NCBI GenBank assembly: GCA_002070105.1
Contig: MWCQ01000010.1
Coordinates: forward strand, 37,297 to 101,296
Direction of reading: 5' to 3'
DNA from: Firmicutes bacterium ADurb.Bin193
GTDB lineage: Bacteria > Bacillota > Clostridia > Monoglobales > Firm-18
DNA length: 64,000 nucleotides
Shown here piece by piece: positions 44,286-52,202 of this stretch (position 1 is its first letter; the number at the start of each line of letters is the position of its first letter). Under the pieces are notes generated by a model. That model was not told the origin of the DNA, did no database searches, and saw only the letters and a program-made list of their open reading frames with translations. Made by a program: the position numbers and the translations under genes.

Positions 44286-45140
44286 ATGAAACTGACCTCA
44301 CCGGAGACGGTGAAAAAAATAATGCGCACGGCAGGGCTTAATTTTAACAAGTCCTTAGGGCAAAACTTTTTAGTAGACGAGGATATTCTGAAAACAATCG
44401 TAGAGTCAAGCGATATTGACAAATCCTTCGGCGTTATCGAAATAGGCGCGGGGATAGGCACGCTTACCCACGCGCTTTCGGAGCGTGCGGGTAAGGTTTT
44501 GGCGCTTGAGTTTGACCGTCATATTGTCGATTACCTGAAAACCGCCTTTGCCCTTTATGAAAATGTAAAGATAATTCAGGCGGATGCACTAAAAACCGAC
44601 CTTAACACGCTGATAAAAGAGCATTTTGAGGGAATGTCCGCGGCAATTGTTGCAAACCTTCCCTACTACATCACAACTCCGCTTATTATGAAATTTTTTG
44701 AGGACGGGCTTCCCATCGATTCCATTACGGTTATGGTTCAGAAGGAGGTTGCCGACAGGATTGCCGCCTCGCCCGCCGAACGCGACTACGGCGCGCTTAC
44801 CGTCGCCGTGCAGTATTACAGCAAGCCCGAAATTATTACGCTTGTGCCGCCGGAGTGCTTTATGCCGCCGCCCAAGGTAACCTCCGCCGTAATAAGGCTT
44901 GATATAAAAAACCACAAGCGCCCCTTTGTTTCGAACGAGCAAAGGTTTTTTAAGGTTGTTAAGGCGGCATTCGGGCAAAGACGCAAAACCCTTGCCAATG
45001 CCCTTTCAAACGCTTTTTCAATTCCCAAGGACAAGCTCTTTCCGATAATAAACGAAATATGCAAAAATGAAAAGATAAGAGGCGAAGATTTAAGTCTTGA
45101 GCAGTTTATTTGGCTTTCGGAGGAATTGGGTAGCTACTAA
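44286..45140 (+). CDS. rsmA: 16S rRNA dimethyladenosine transferase RsmA (KsgA)
   Basis: A 284-residue methyltransferase that dimethylates A1518 and A1519 of 16S rRNA. NKSLGQNFLVDEDIL is the KsgA opening, VIEIGAGIGTLTHALSERAGKVLALEFD binds S-adenosylmethionine, and the target-base motif reads NLPYYITTPL. The C-terminal helical domain (FGQRRKTLANALSNAF) is complete. AGGTGG precedes ATG 44286. It ends in a strong terminator shared with the convergent gene. Confidence 0.98.
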   Translation: MKLTSPETVKKIMRTAGLNFNKSLGQNFLVDEDILKTIVESSDIDKSFGVIEIGAGIGTLTHALSERAGKVLALEFDRHIVDYLKTAFALYENVKIIQADALKTDLNTLIKEHFEGMSAAIVANLPYYITTPLIMKFFEDGLPIDSITVMVQKEVADRIAASPAERDYGALTVAVQYYSKPEIITLVPPECFMPPPKVTSAVIRLDIKNHKRPFVSNEQRFFKVVKAAFGQRRKTLANALSNAFSIPKDKLFPIINEICKNEKIRGEDLSLEQFIWLSEELGSY

Positions 45141-45178
45141 ATTTAACAAAAGTTTCAATGGATTAAAAAAATGGATTA

Positions 45179-45217
45179 AAAAAGAGTAACGGAATTATTT
45201 TTCCGTTACTCTTTTTG
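45179..45217. terminator. Bidirectional terminator between rsmA and the secreted-protein gene
   Basis: AAAAAGAGTAACGGAA pairs perfectly with TTCCGTTACTCTTTTT around a TTATTT loop. A and T runs on both sides let it act in both directions. Confidence 0.95.
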
Positions 45218-45227
45218 AGTTATGTTA

Positions 45228-47888
45228 TCATATTGAAGGATTATAAACCTTCAGATAATCAAAGTATACCGTGCCCTGATAGCTCTCGCCCGTCATCAGT
45301 TTAACCTGGCTTATATTATCCGTTAGGGCAGTAGTTGTATTCACGCCATCCTTTAATATCCTGCCGTCCACAACAATAGTACACTTGCCCGTTGTCCTGT
45401 TTGCCTTTATGGTAATGTGGTGCAATTTGTCCTTAGTAAACGCCGAAAGATCCTCCCAGTTTCCGGAGCGGTTTTTGAACTTAAACATATTACCGAAGGT
45501 TTTTATCACAACCGCATCCGCGCCGCTTTGTGTTTTCAGCTCCACACCGACTTCATCAGCCGTATCGGTGGTAATGATAATATCGAAGTCTGCCACAACA
45601 TCCCCGGACTGCCCTTCAAAAGTCTTCACGGCAGAGCATGATGGGCTTCCCGTGTCGTTAAACCTCATCAGCCTGTCGGTAAAATTATCATTCTCCATAG
45701 CTATTGCCTCAGTGACGGTATCATACGGAATAAACGGCACATTCTGAATTGTAACATCCCCGCTTGTAGTCCATTGTAAGGGCGCGCCCCCTACATCCTC
45801 ATTATTAAAATTCTGATTAACAATATAGGTTTTGTAAAAAGCGTCCTTAACCTTTTCATAATTTCCGTATTGGTCGCCGCCAGTCAGCAAGTACCATATC
45901 ATACCCGCATCCGAAACATCTATTTTGTCGCTGAATACGGCATGCGCATTCGTCCATACCCACTTAATGTTGGCATCCTCGGAAAACTCCATCCATTTAT
46001 CCAGAATATTTGCGTTACCGACACAAAAATCATAAGCCTGTTTTTTAACATCGGAGGGTCCGTTCTGACCGCGTATAATTACAAGCCTTACATCCGGAAA
46101 ATCTTCCGCAATATCCACCCATACCTTTGCCGGCTCCGGTGAATTATGGTCGTGATCACTTGGATCTCCCGCTTTTTTGTTGGGATATAATCCATGCTCA
46201 TTATTACTGCTTAAATCACCTGTCTTGGGCGAATGTGAAACCAGTGTGACATACTGAAGCTTACCCGGATCAACCTGATTTGCCAGATTTAACGCCTGAT
46301 AGATGGTGTGCATGGGCCCCGCTCCGCAGATAATCAGCGGATCGTCCGCGGTGGACTTTAGAATTTCATCCTTCAGATGATTATAGGCCGCAAATCTGTC
46401 TTCAATGATGTTAAAGAATATATCTGAGTCAAACCCGTATCTTTCCGCAGCTTCCATAGTTGCCGCATCAAGTGCATTCAACTGATTTTGATTTGTAAGC
46501 CAGATATGATTTCCGTACTCAAAGTGTACCAGTTTATCCTTAAACCCGCTGTGGGCAAGCAGCATAAGAGCGAAGGGATTTGCCGCTGTGTCGTCCTCAT
46601 CATGATAATTGCCGTCGGCGCTGTATGCAATTCGACCTTCAAACGGCTGAAAATCACCCGGCGGAATTGGGGTCGGTTCAGGGGTCGGCTCCGGCTCTTC
46701 CGAATTTACATAAAATGTCTCGGACTTGGCGCAATAGGGCAACATCCCGCCGGTTGTCGAATCAGCCCACACATAGGCAACCGCCGTAGCGGAATCGTCC
46801 ATGGGCAGCGTACAGGTTACGGTTTTTTCTGCCGGCGGATAAAGCCCGCCCGCCCATGCCGCACCTATATTTGCAGGCATGTCCCCCGAAGGCGTTCGCG
46901 CCCCGATCTGCTCGGAGTCATTAAGCGCAATTTTAACAAGCTTGCCCGCACCGTCATACAGTGCGAGTATAAGCGTGGGCGCTGTCGCTGCCTCCGTACT
47001 TTCGTTTTTAACGACTACCGAAGCGGTTATATTATCGCCACTCTTGCTGATTACGGGTTTTGAGGGTATGTAAAACCTTTCGCGGGTAAATTTGAAGTTG
47101 TCTATATAGAGTTTGGACTGCTGTAAACCCGTAGCGCCGGGTCCCTCCTTGCCCGCTGCGAAAGCCAATGATATAACACCGTCGGGAGCTTCCGGCGGGT
47201 TTACACCGCTGGATGTCAAATCTATTTTAGGTGATGATGCAAGCAATGTGCCTAAGCTGTTATAAACGGAAACAGAGGCTTGCAGCTTATCCCCATGGGT
47301 GTCTATCTTCATTTTATACCAGGTGTCAAATGACAACGGGTTTCCTAAAGGTACGGGTGACTCCTGAGGATATGAGGGATTGGCTTTTTCGGTTAATTTT
47401 ATTTGGAGATTGTCGTCGTCCTTGTCAAATATTATTGCAAGGGTTTCCTTGGCGATGCTCTGCACCCCTCCCGACGAGGTGGCTTTGGCTACCATAACCT
47501 TTATAACCGGAGCGTTGCTTGCATCGGTTGTCTTTGTATAATCCGGGATGCAAAAGTCGAATTCCGCGGACGCCGGACCGAAGCATATCTGGACGCCATA
47601 GTCAACCCTTCCGGATTTGTCGTTCGTAGTATCACCGTCTTCAATAATGAAATATCTGTTCCCCTCGACTTCATCACTGAAAGACATCCTTCCGAATCTG
47701 GCATTGTTGGAAGCGGCTGTTCTGAATAAACCCGGTATAGCGCCGTCATTGAAATCATAGGTTATCGAAACCGGTTGGTAGATTGCAGAAACCTGGTTTA
47801 AACCCTTAGCGGCAAAAACGCTTCCCGACAGCATGACCGAAAGGAAAAGCACCATGAAACCCAACCTAAAAAATACTGTCTTTTTCAT
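45228..47888 (-). CDS. Large secreted protein with nucleoside-hydrolase-like core flanked by LamG-like domains
   Basis: An 886-residue exported protein with a signal peptide (residues 1-27, ending SVFAAKG). About 35-270 is a LamG-like jelly roll (GRMSFSDEVEGNRYFIIED, LYIDNFKFTRERF). About 280-390 is an Ig/Fn3-like beta domain, followed by a Pro/Glu linker (EEPEPTPEPTPIPPG). About 413-690 resembles a nucleoside-hydrolase-like module: FEGRIAYSADGNYHDEDDTA (an Asp-rich loop), FALMLLAHSGFKDKLVHFEYG, DDPLIICGAGPMHTIYQAL and LVSHSPKTGD. A second LamG-like domain covers about 700-885. The module type is known from secreted proteins of polysaccharide-degrading bacteria; substrate is unknown. GGGAGG precedes ATG 47888. 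A promoter TTGAGA-17-TAAAAT lies upstream. Confidence 0.72.
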   Translation of the reverse strand: MKKTVFFRLGFMVLFLSVMLSGSVFAAKGLNQVSAIYQPVSITYDFNDGAIPGLFRTAASNNARFGRMSFSDEVEGNRYFIIEDGDTTNDKSGRVDYGVQICFGPASAEFDFCIPDYTKTTDASNAPVIKVMVAKATSSGGVQSIAKETLAIIFDKDDDNLQIKLTEKANPSYPQESPVPLGNPLSFDTWYKMKIDTHGDKLQASVSVYNSLGTLLASSPKIDLTSSGVNPPEAPDGVISLAFAAGKEGPGATGLQQSKLYIDNFKFTRERFYIPSKPVISKSGDNITASVVVKNESTEAATAPTLILALYDGAGKLVKIALNDSEQIGARTPSGDMPANIGAAWAGGLYPPAEKTVTCTLPMDDSATAVAYVWADSTTGGMLPYCAKSETFYVNSEEPEPTPEPTPIPPGDFQPFEGRIAYSADGNYHDEDDTAANPFALMLLAHSGFKDKLVHFEYGNHIWLTNQNQLNALDAATMEAAERYGFDSDIFFNIIEDRFAAYNHLKDEILKSTADDPLIICGAGPMHTIYQALNLANQVDPGKLQYVTLVSHSPKTGDLSSNNEHGLYPNKKAGDPSDHDHNSPEPAKVWVDIAEDFPDVRLVIIRGQNGPSDVKKQAYDFCVGNANILDKWMEFSEDANIKWVWTNAHAVFSDKIDVSDAGMIWYLLTGGDQYGNYEKVKDAFYKTYIVNQNFNNEDVGGAPLQWTTSGDVTIQNVPFIPYDTVTEAIAMENDNFTDRLMRFNDTGSPSCSAVKTFEGQSGDVVADFDIIITTDTADEVGVELKTQSGADAVVIKTFGNMFKFKNRSGNWEDLSAFTKDKLHHITIKANRTTGKCTIVVDGRILKDGVNTTTALTDNISQVKLMTGESYQGTVYFDYLKVYNPSI

Positions 47889-48079
47889 CTTAACATTTAC
47901 CTCCCTGGTGTTTAATATTAAGATTCATCATCCGGATATTGCCTGTGCTTTTAGCTATGTAAGCATTTTAGCGCAGATAAAGAATAATCCCTAATGATAA
48001 TCACGGTATTGATAATATTTTATCATAAAACAAGAAAAATCTCAACGGCTTTTTGCACAAATCCCCGGCTTTATTTTTA

Positions 48080-49687
48080 TCAATTTGAGCGCTGATAGGA
48101 ATAATCTATCCCCAACGCTTTTATTCCTTCGCCTATTTCACGAAACACGGGCGCAGCGGAGGTTGCCCCAGATTTTCCGTTTTCGCAAAGCACTACGCAG
48201 ACATATTGCGGGTCGTCCGCGGGGAAAAATCCGCCGAACCAACCGTGTGTCATAATTTCTCCGTTTTTCAGCCAGCCGGTCTGTGCGCTTCCCGTCTTTC
48301 CCGCCGTCTGCCAGCCCTCAATTTTCGCCGCAGTTCCCGTCCCGTAATCCACGGCCGCGATAAGCATATTCTTAAGAATTTTCGCCGTTTCGGACGAAAT
48401 AACCCTTCCGACATCGGCAGGGCTTACATCCCTTGAAGCGCCGCTGTCGTCAACCATACCCTTTACAAGTGTAAGCTGACGCCTTATTCCGCCGTTCGCT
48501 ATGGTGCAGAGCATGTCCGCAACCTGAAGCGGTGTCACGGACACGGTACCCTGACCTATCGAAATGTTGGCAACCGCCGCGGGCGGGCTGTTCGGGTCGG
48601 TGGGGATAAAGCCCGCGCTTTCGCCGAGGGCATCAATTTTCAAAACACGGTCGCCAAAGCCGAATTCCTTTGCATATTTTGAGATAATGTCTATCCCGAG
48701 CCTCCCTCCTATTGTGTAGAACACAACATTGCATGAGTGCGCAAGCCCTCCTTCAAGGCTTATCCGTCCGTGTCCGTCCTTGTCGTTACACACAAACTCC
48801 TTTCCCGAAACATCAATGCTTCCGTTGCAAACAAAATCGGAGTGCGGGGCGTACACTCCCTCGTCGAGCGCCGCCGCCACTAAAACGACCTTAAATACCG
48901 AACCGACATCATAGGGCATGATCGCCCTGTTTACAAGCTCTCCCTCCGTGCTTGAAAGATACTTTACAAGCTCAGACTGCTTAAAATTCGGACGGCTTGC
49001 CATTGCGACGATATCCCCTGTTTTTGTGTCCACCACTACCGCCGCACCGCTTTTTACCCCTTTGTCCATTGCATTTTCGACGATTTTCTGAATGTGATAA
49101 TCAATGGAAAGCTTTACTCCCTTATATGTGCGCTCCGTCGTCTTTTTGAAGCCGAGGCCCGACAATATACCGCTTCCCGCATTTGTTATCATCGATATGC
49201 TGTCTGCCTGCTTTGCGGTAAGTTTATCGTTGAAAACCCTCTCTATCCCGAACCCGCCCTCGTCCGAGGTATAGCCGATTACATGACTTAAAATTCCGCT
49301 TGCGTTATACCTTTCGCTCACATTAAAAAGGCGGACGCCCCTCATTTTCACAAGCCTTGCCTGCTCCTCCGTTATCGCATTAAGCTCAAATATGCGGATT
49401 TCGCCGCCTTCAATCCTATGCCCCGTAAGACGCTCAACCTCCTCCAAATCGGCACACTCCGACGGTATAACGGCGGCGCAAAGCCTGCTTTGCCCCTCGG
49501 TCAGCGGAAGCATATTCCTGTCGTATATTATCCCTCGCACACTTCTAAGCGGAATATTCTCGGTCCGCTGAATTACGGCGCGGGTGGCAAGGCTTTCACC
49601 TTTACACACGGAAATATAAAAAAGCCTGCCGCACAAAACCGCAATCATTGCAACCGCCGCAAGCCGAACCTTTATAATTCTTTCCAT
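48080..49687 (-). CDS. Class B penicillin-binding protein (transpeptidase)
   Basis: A 535-residue protein with one N-terminal membrane anchor (about 6-26). The transpeptidase motifs are SVFK (Ser in DVGSVFKVVL, about 263), SCN (about 318) and KTGSAQT (about 467). The N-terminal dimerisation domain (RSVRGIIYDRN) is short and no PASTA repeats are present. It cross-links peptidoglycan and needs a SEDS partner. It could be a SpoVD-like or PbpA-like enzyme; the FHA-SEDS pair at the left edge would be expected to have its own pbp gene beyond the window. It is divergent from the pseudouridine synthase gene. Confidence 0.94.
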   Translation of the reverse strand: MERIIKVRLAAVAMIAVLCGRLFYISVCKGESLATRAVIQRTENIPLRSVRGIIYDRNMLPLTEGQSRLCAAVIPSECADLEEVERLTGHRIEGGEIRIFELNAITEEQARLVKMRGVRLFNVSERYNASGILSHVIGYTSDEGGFGIERVFNDKLTAKQADSISMITNAGSGILSGLGFKKTTERTYKGVKLSIDYHIQKIVENAMDKGVKSGAAVVVDTKTGDIVAMASRPNFKQSELVKYLSSTEGELVNRAIMPYDVGSVFKVVLVAAALDEGVYAPHSDFVCNGSIDVSGKEFVCNDKDGHGRISLEGGLAHSCNVVFYTIGGRLGIDIISKYAKEFGFGDRVLKIDALGESAGFIPTDPNSPPAAVANISIGQGTVSVTPLQVADMLCTIANGGIRRQLTLVKGMVDDSGASRDVSPADVGRVISSETAKILKNMLIAAVDYGTGTAAKIEGWQTAGKTGSAQTGWLKNGEIMTHGWFGGFFPADDPQYVCVVLCENGKSGATSAAPVFREIGEGIKALGIDYSYQRSN

Positions 49688-49768
49688 AATTTATCACCTG
49701 AGTGTATTTTTACAAAAAACAGTGGAATTTATACCGTAATATGTGTTAGAATAAAGCAGGTGGTTAAA

Positions 49769-50698
49769 ATGAAAAGTTTTGTCATAAACGAAAATGACGC
49801 GGGTCAAAGGCTTGACAAATTCATGCACAAGCTTATGAAGGGCGCAATGCCTACCTCTCTGATTTATAAGTATATCCGCAAAAAAAGGGTTAAGGTAAAC
49901 GGAGGCCGCTGCGAAATCGGGTATATTCTTAAAAGCGGAGACCTTTTGGAGCTTTATATAAACGACGAGTTTTTTACAGCGGACAAAAAGCCCGATTTTA
50001 GTCGGATAAAGCCCGACCTTGATATTGTATATGAGGACGAAAACATCATTTTAATCAATAAAAAGGCGGGAGTTGTCGTGCATGACGACGATATCGGAAG
50101 CCGTGATACGCTTGTCGCCCGTCTGCTTTCGTACCTTGCCCAAAAAGGCGAGTACAACCCCGAAAACGAGCATAGCTTTGTCCCCGCGCTTTGCAACCGT
50201 ATTGACAGGAACACAAGCGGAATCGTTATTGCGGCGAAGAATGCGGCGGCGCTTAGGGCCATGAACGATATTATAAAGCACAGAATGGTCAAAAAGACCT
50301 ATCTTGCGCTTTGCGAAGGCGTTATGGAAAAGAAAAGCGAGGTTTTGGAGGGTTATCTTTTTAAGAATTCCAAGAAAAACAGGGTTTTCATAACAAAAAA
50401 GCCCCAAAAGGGGTCGCAAAAAATTACTACGATATACAGAGTTTTGGAGCAGAGGGAAAACGAGGCACTTTTGGAAGTCGAACTTGTCACGGGAAGAACG
50501 CATCAGATAAGGGCGCACCTTGCCTCAATCGGACACCCTCTTTGCGGTGACGGAAAATACGGGAAAAACGCAGGATCGGGTCGTCAGTATCAGGCGCTTC
50601 ACTCATATAAGCTTGAATTTACTGAAGGGTTTGAGAGCACAGTACTTTCATACCTTAAAGGCAAAACCTTTGTCAGTGAAAACGCCGATTTTATATAA
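49769..50698 (+). CDS. RluA/RluD-family pseudouridine synthase
   Basis: A 309-residue enzyme. An S4 RNA-binding domain (about 1-70, AGQRLDKFMHKLM and KKRVKVNGGRCEIGYILKSGD) precedes the catalytic domain; the active Asp lies in NRIDRNTSGIVIAAKN, and TGRTHQIRAHLASIGHPLCGD is the family motif. It isomerises uridines in 23S rRNA or tRNA; RluC, RluD and Bacillus YjbO/YlyB-like types cannot be separated. AGGTGG lies six bases before ATG 49769. An upstream open extension overlaps the PBP gene antisense and is not used. Confidence 0.95.
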   Translation: MKSFVINENDAGQRLDKFMHKLMKGAMPTSLIYKYIRKKRVKVNGGRCEIGYILKSGDLLELYINDEFFTADKKPDFSRIKPDLDIVYEDENIILINKKAGVVVHDDDIGSRDTLVARLLSYLAQKGEYNPENEHSFVPALCNRIDRNTSGIVIAAKNAAALRAMNDIIKHRMVKKTYLALCEGVMEKKSEVLEGYLFKNSKKNRVFITKKPQKGSQKITTIYRVLEQRENEALLEVELVTGRTHQIRAHLASIGHPLCGDGKYGKNAGSGRQYQALHSYKLEFTEGFESTVLSYLKGKTFVSENADFI

Positions 50699-50758
50699 AT
50701 CAGTTTGTGGGGCTTTGCTTTAAATGGCACAAGCCCATTTTTTTTGAGAATATACTGT

Positions 50759-51949
50759 TTAACCGCCTTGCTTTGACAGTAGTTTTTTATAAGTTAAGTC
50801 AACACCAAGCGCGCCGAGCGGGGCAGTAATAAGGATTGAAACAACCGCCACAGTCAGCACAATCGGGCCACAAGACAAGCCCATTGCAAGGGGCAAACCG
50901 CCGATTGCCGCCTGGACTGTCGCTTTGGGGATATATGCGATCATGCAAAACAGTCTTTCCTTCGTGTTTAGCTGTGTTTTTAACAGAGATAAAAATACCC
51001 CTGTCATTCTGAACAACAGTGCAAGAAGCACTAATGCCACAACCATAAATCCCGCTGATAACGCAAAGATTATGTCAACCGTTGCACCCACTATAACAAA
51101 TAGCAGGATTTCCGCCGCAACCCACAGCTTTGAAAATTTTACAGAAATTCGGTCAGCCAACACAGGATAAAATTTCAATAAAGCGATAGCCGTTGCCATT
51201 ACGGCAAGCAAGCCTGAAAACGGTATTACCCCCTGCGCCCGTTTTTCAACAGAAACAAGAAGGAACGACAGACATAAAAGTATTATAACCTTAACAGAAT
51301 CCCTCATATGTATTTTCCTGAAGAATACCGAAAGAAGAAAACCGCATAAACCGCCAATTACAATACCCAACAGAATTGAAACGGGAATCTGGGCAAACGC
51401 CGCCCAATCCAACGAAACACCTCTGCCCATCGAAAGCGCAGTGAATGAGGTAAACAAAACAATTACAAACACATCGTCAACGGATGCCCCCGCCATAATA
51501 AGCTGGGGTATGCTTTTATTCGTGCCATAGCCCTTTTCCATAAGCTTTATCATGCCCGGCACAACTACCGCGGGGGACACAGCCGCTACAACGCTTCCCA
51601 TAACGGCGGCATCAAGCAGGGAAACACCCAACAATCTCGGCGCAAGAAGCATTAAACCGCCGATTTCAAAACAGGCAGGAACAAAACACATAAGAATTGC
51701 AGGTCGCCCGACCTTAATTAGATCCTTTAAATCAAGCGAAAGCCCCGCCCTTGTCAGTATGATTATAAGGGCGATTTGCCGCAGTTCCGCCGATATACCG
51801 AGAATTGAACCGTCAATCAGGTTTAGCATATAAGGGCCAAGGACAATTCCTGTTATCAGCATACCGATAAGGCTGGGAAGCCTCAACTTTTTAAAAACAG
51901 AGCCGAGTGCAATCCCGATAAGAAAAATAAGTGCAAGACTTGTAAGCAT
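50759..51949 (-). CDS. Cation/proton antiporter under fluoride riboswitch control
   Basis: A 396-residue membrane protein with 12 or so hydrophobic segments of the CPA (Na+/H+ exchanger) family. Markers are LPSLIGMLITGIVLGPYML (N-terminal helix pair), SPAVVVPGMIKLMEKGYG and the ASVDDVFVIVLFTSFTAL stretch, whose DD resembles the ion-binding pair of NhaA/NhaP-type antiporters. The gene has AGGGAG... in front (GGAGGG) of ATG 51949. The leader carries a fluoride riboswitch, so the protein probably exports fluoride or supports fluoride resistance through ion/proton balance. It is a single-gene unit. Confidence 0.9.
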   Translation of the reverse strand: MLTSLALIFLIGIALGSVFKKLRLPSLIGMLITGIVLGPYMLNLIDGSILGISAELRQIALIIILTRAGLSLDLKDLIKVGRPAILMCFVPACFEIGGLMLLAPRLLGVSLLDAAVMGSVVAAVSPAVVVPGMIKLMEKGYGTNKSIPQLIMAGASVDDVFVIVLFTSFTALSMGRGVSLDWAAFAQIPVSILLGIVIGGLCGFLLSVFFRKIHMRDSVKVIILLCLSFLLVSVEKRAQGVIPFSGLLAVMATAIALLKFYPVLADRISVKFSKLWVAAEILLFVIVGATVDIIFALSAGFMVVALVLLALLFRMTGVFLSLLKTQLNTKERLFCMIAYIPKATVQAAIGGLPLAMGLSCGPIVLTVAVVSILITAPLGALGVDLTYKKLLSKQGG

Positions 51950-52021
51950 TTTATTCCCTCCGTTTATATTAGACCTTTTGCGAAATTAATTCACGGTGAC
52001 GAAAGAGGCCTGTTTAAAAAT

Positions 52022-52066
52022 CAAAAAAGCCAATGATACCTACGAATAATCGTAGACGCCATCAGC
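52022..52066 (-). terminator. Terminator of the fluoride riboswitch expression platform
   Basis: On the minus strand GCTGATG pairs with CATTGGC and CTACGA with TCGTAG, with a TTTTTT run directly after. The 5' arm is also the 3' half of the fluoride aptamer, so ligand binding would prevent the terminator. Predicted outcome is gene on with fluoride. Confidence 0.85.
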
Positions 52067-52127
52067 TTTATAAGCGGTTCTGCTGCGCCTTAAAAAAGGC
52101 GCATGCAAGGGAGAACATCATTCCCCT
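52050..52127 (-). ncRNA. Fluoride riboswitch (crcB motif)
   Basis: The minus strand reads AGGGGAATGATGTTCTCCC, a variable hairpin (GCGCCTT/AAGGCGC), then GCTGATGGCGTCTAC. This matches the fluoride aptamer as in Thermotoga petrophila (GGGCGATGAGGCCCGCCC ... GGGCTGATGGCCTCTACTG). Loop bases GATGTT can pair with GGCGTC to form the aptamer pseudoknot. The next elements are the terminator and the antiporter gene. Confidence 0.93.
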
Positions 52128-52141
52128 ATTAAATTGTTAAA

Positions 52142-52170
52142 ATAATATCATAATTCCGCTTTTTTGTCAA
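52142..52170 (-). promoter_or_regulatory. Promoter of the riboswitch-antiporter unit
   Basis: Minus-strand TTGACA and TATTAT are 17 bases apart, about 15 bases upstream of the aptamer. Confidence 0.82.
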
Positions 52171-52202
52171 CAAAAGTGTGTTGATATTATTGGCTATGCG
52201 GT

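Noticed and set aside
47889..48079. c-di-GMP riboswitch upstream of the large secreted protein
   Set aside because: AGCACAGGCAA resembles the start of the GEMM aptamer, but the second half with the GACGCAAAGCC segment is absent.
49418..49768. N-terminal extension of the pseudouridine synthase
   Set aside because: It lies antisense to the PBP gene, and a good ribosome-binding site sits before ATG 49769, where the S4 domain starts.
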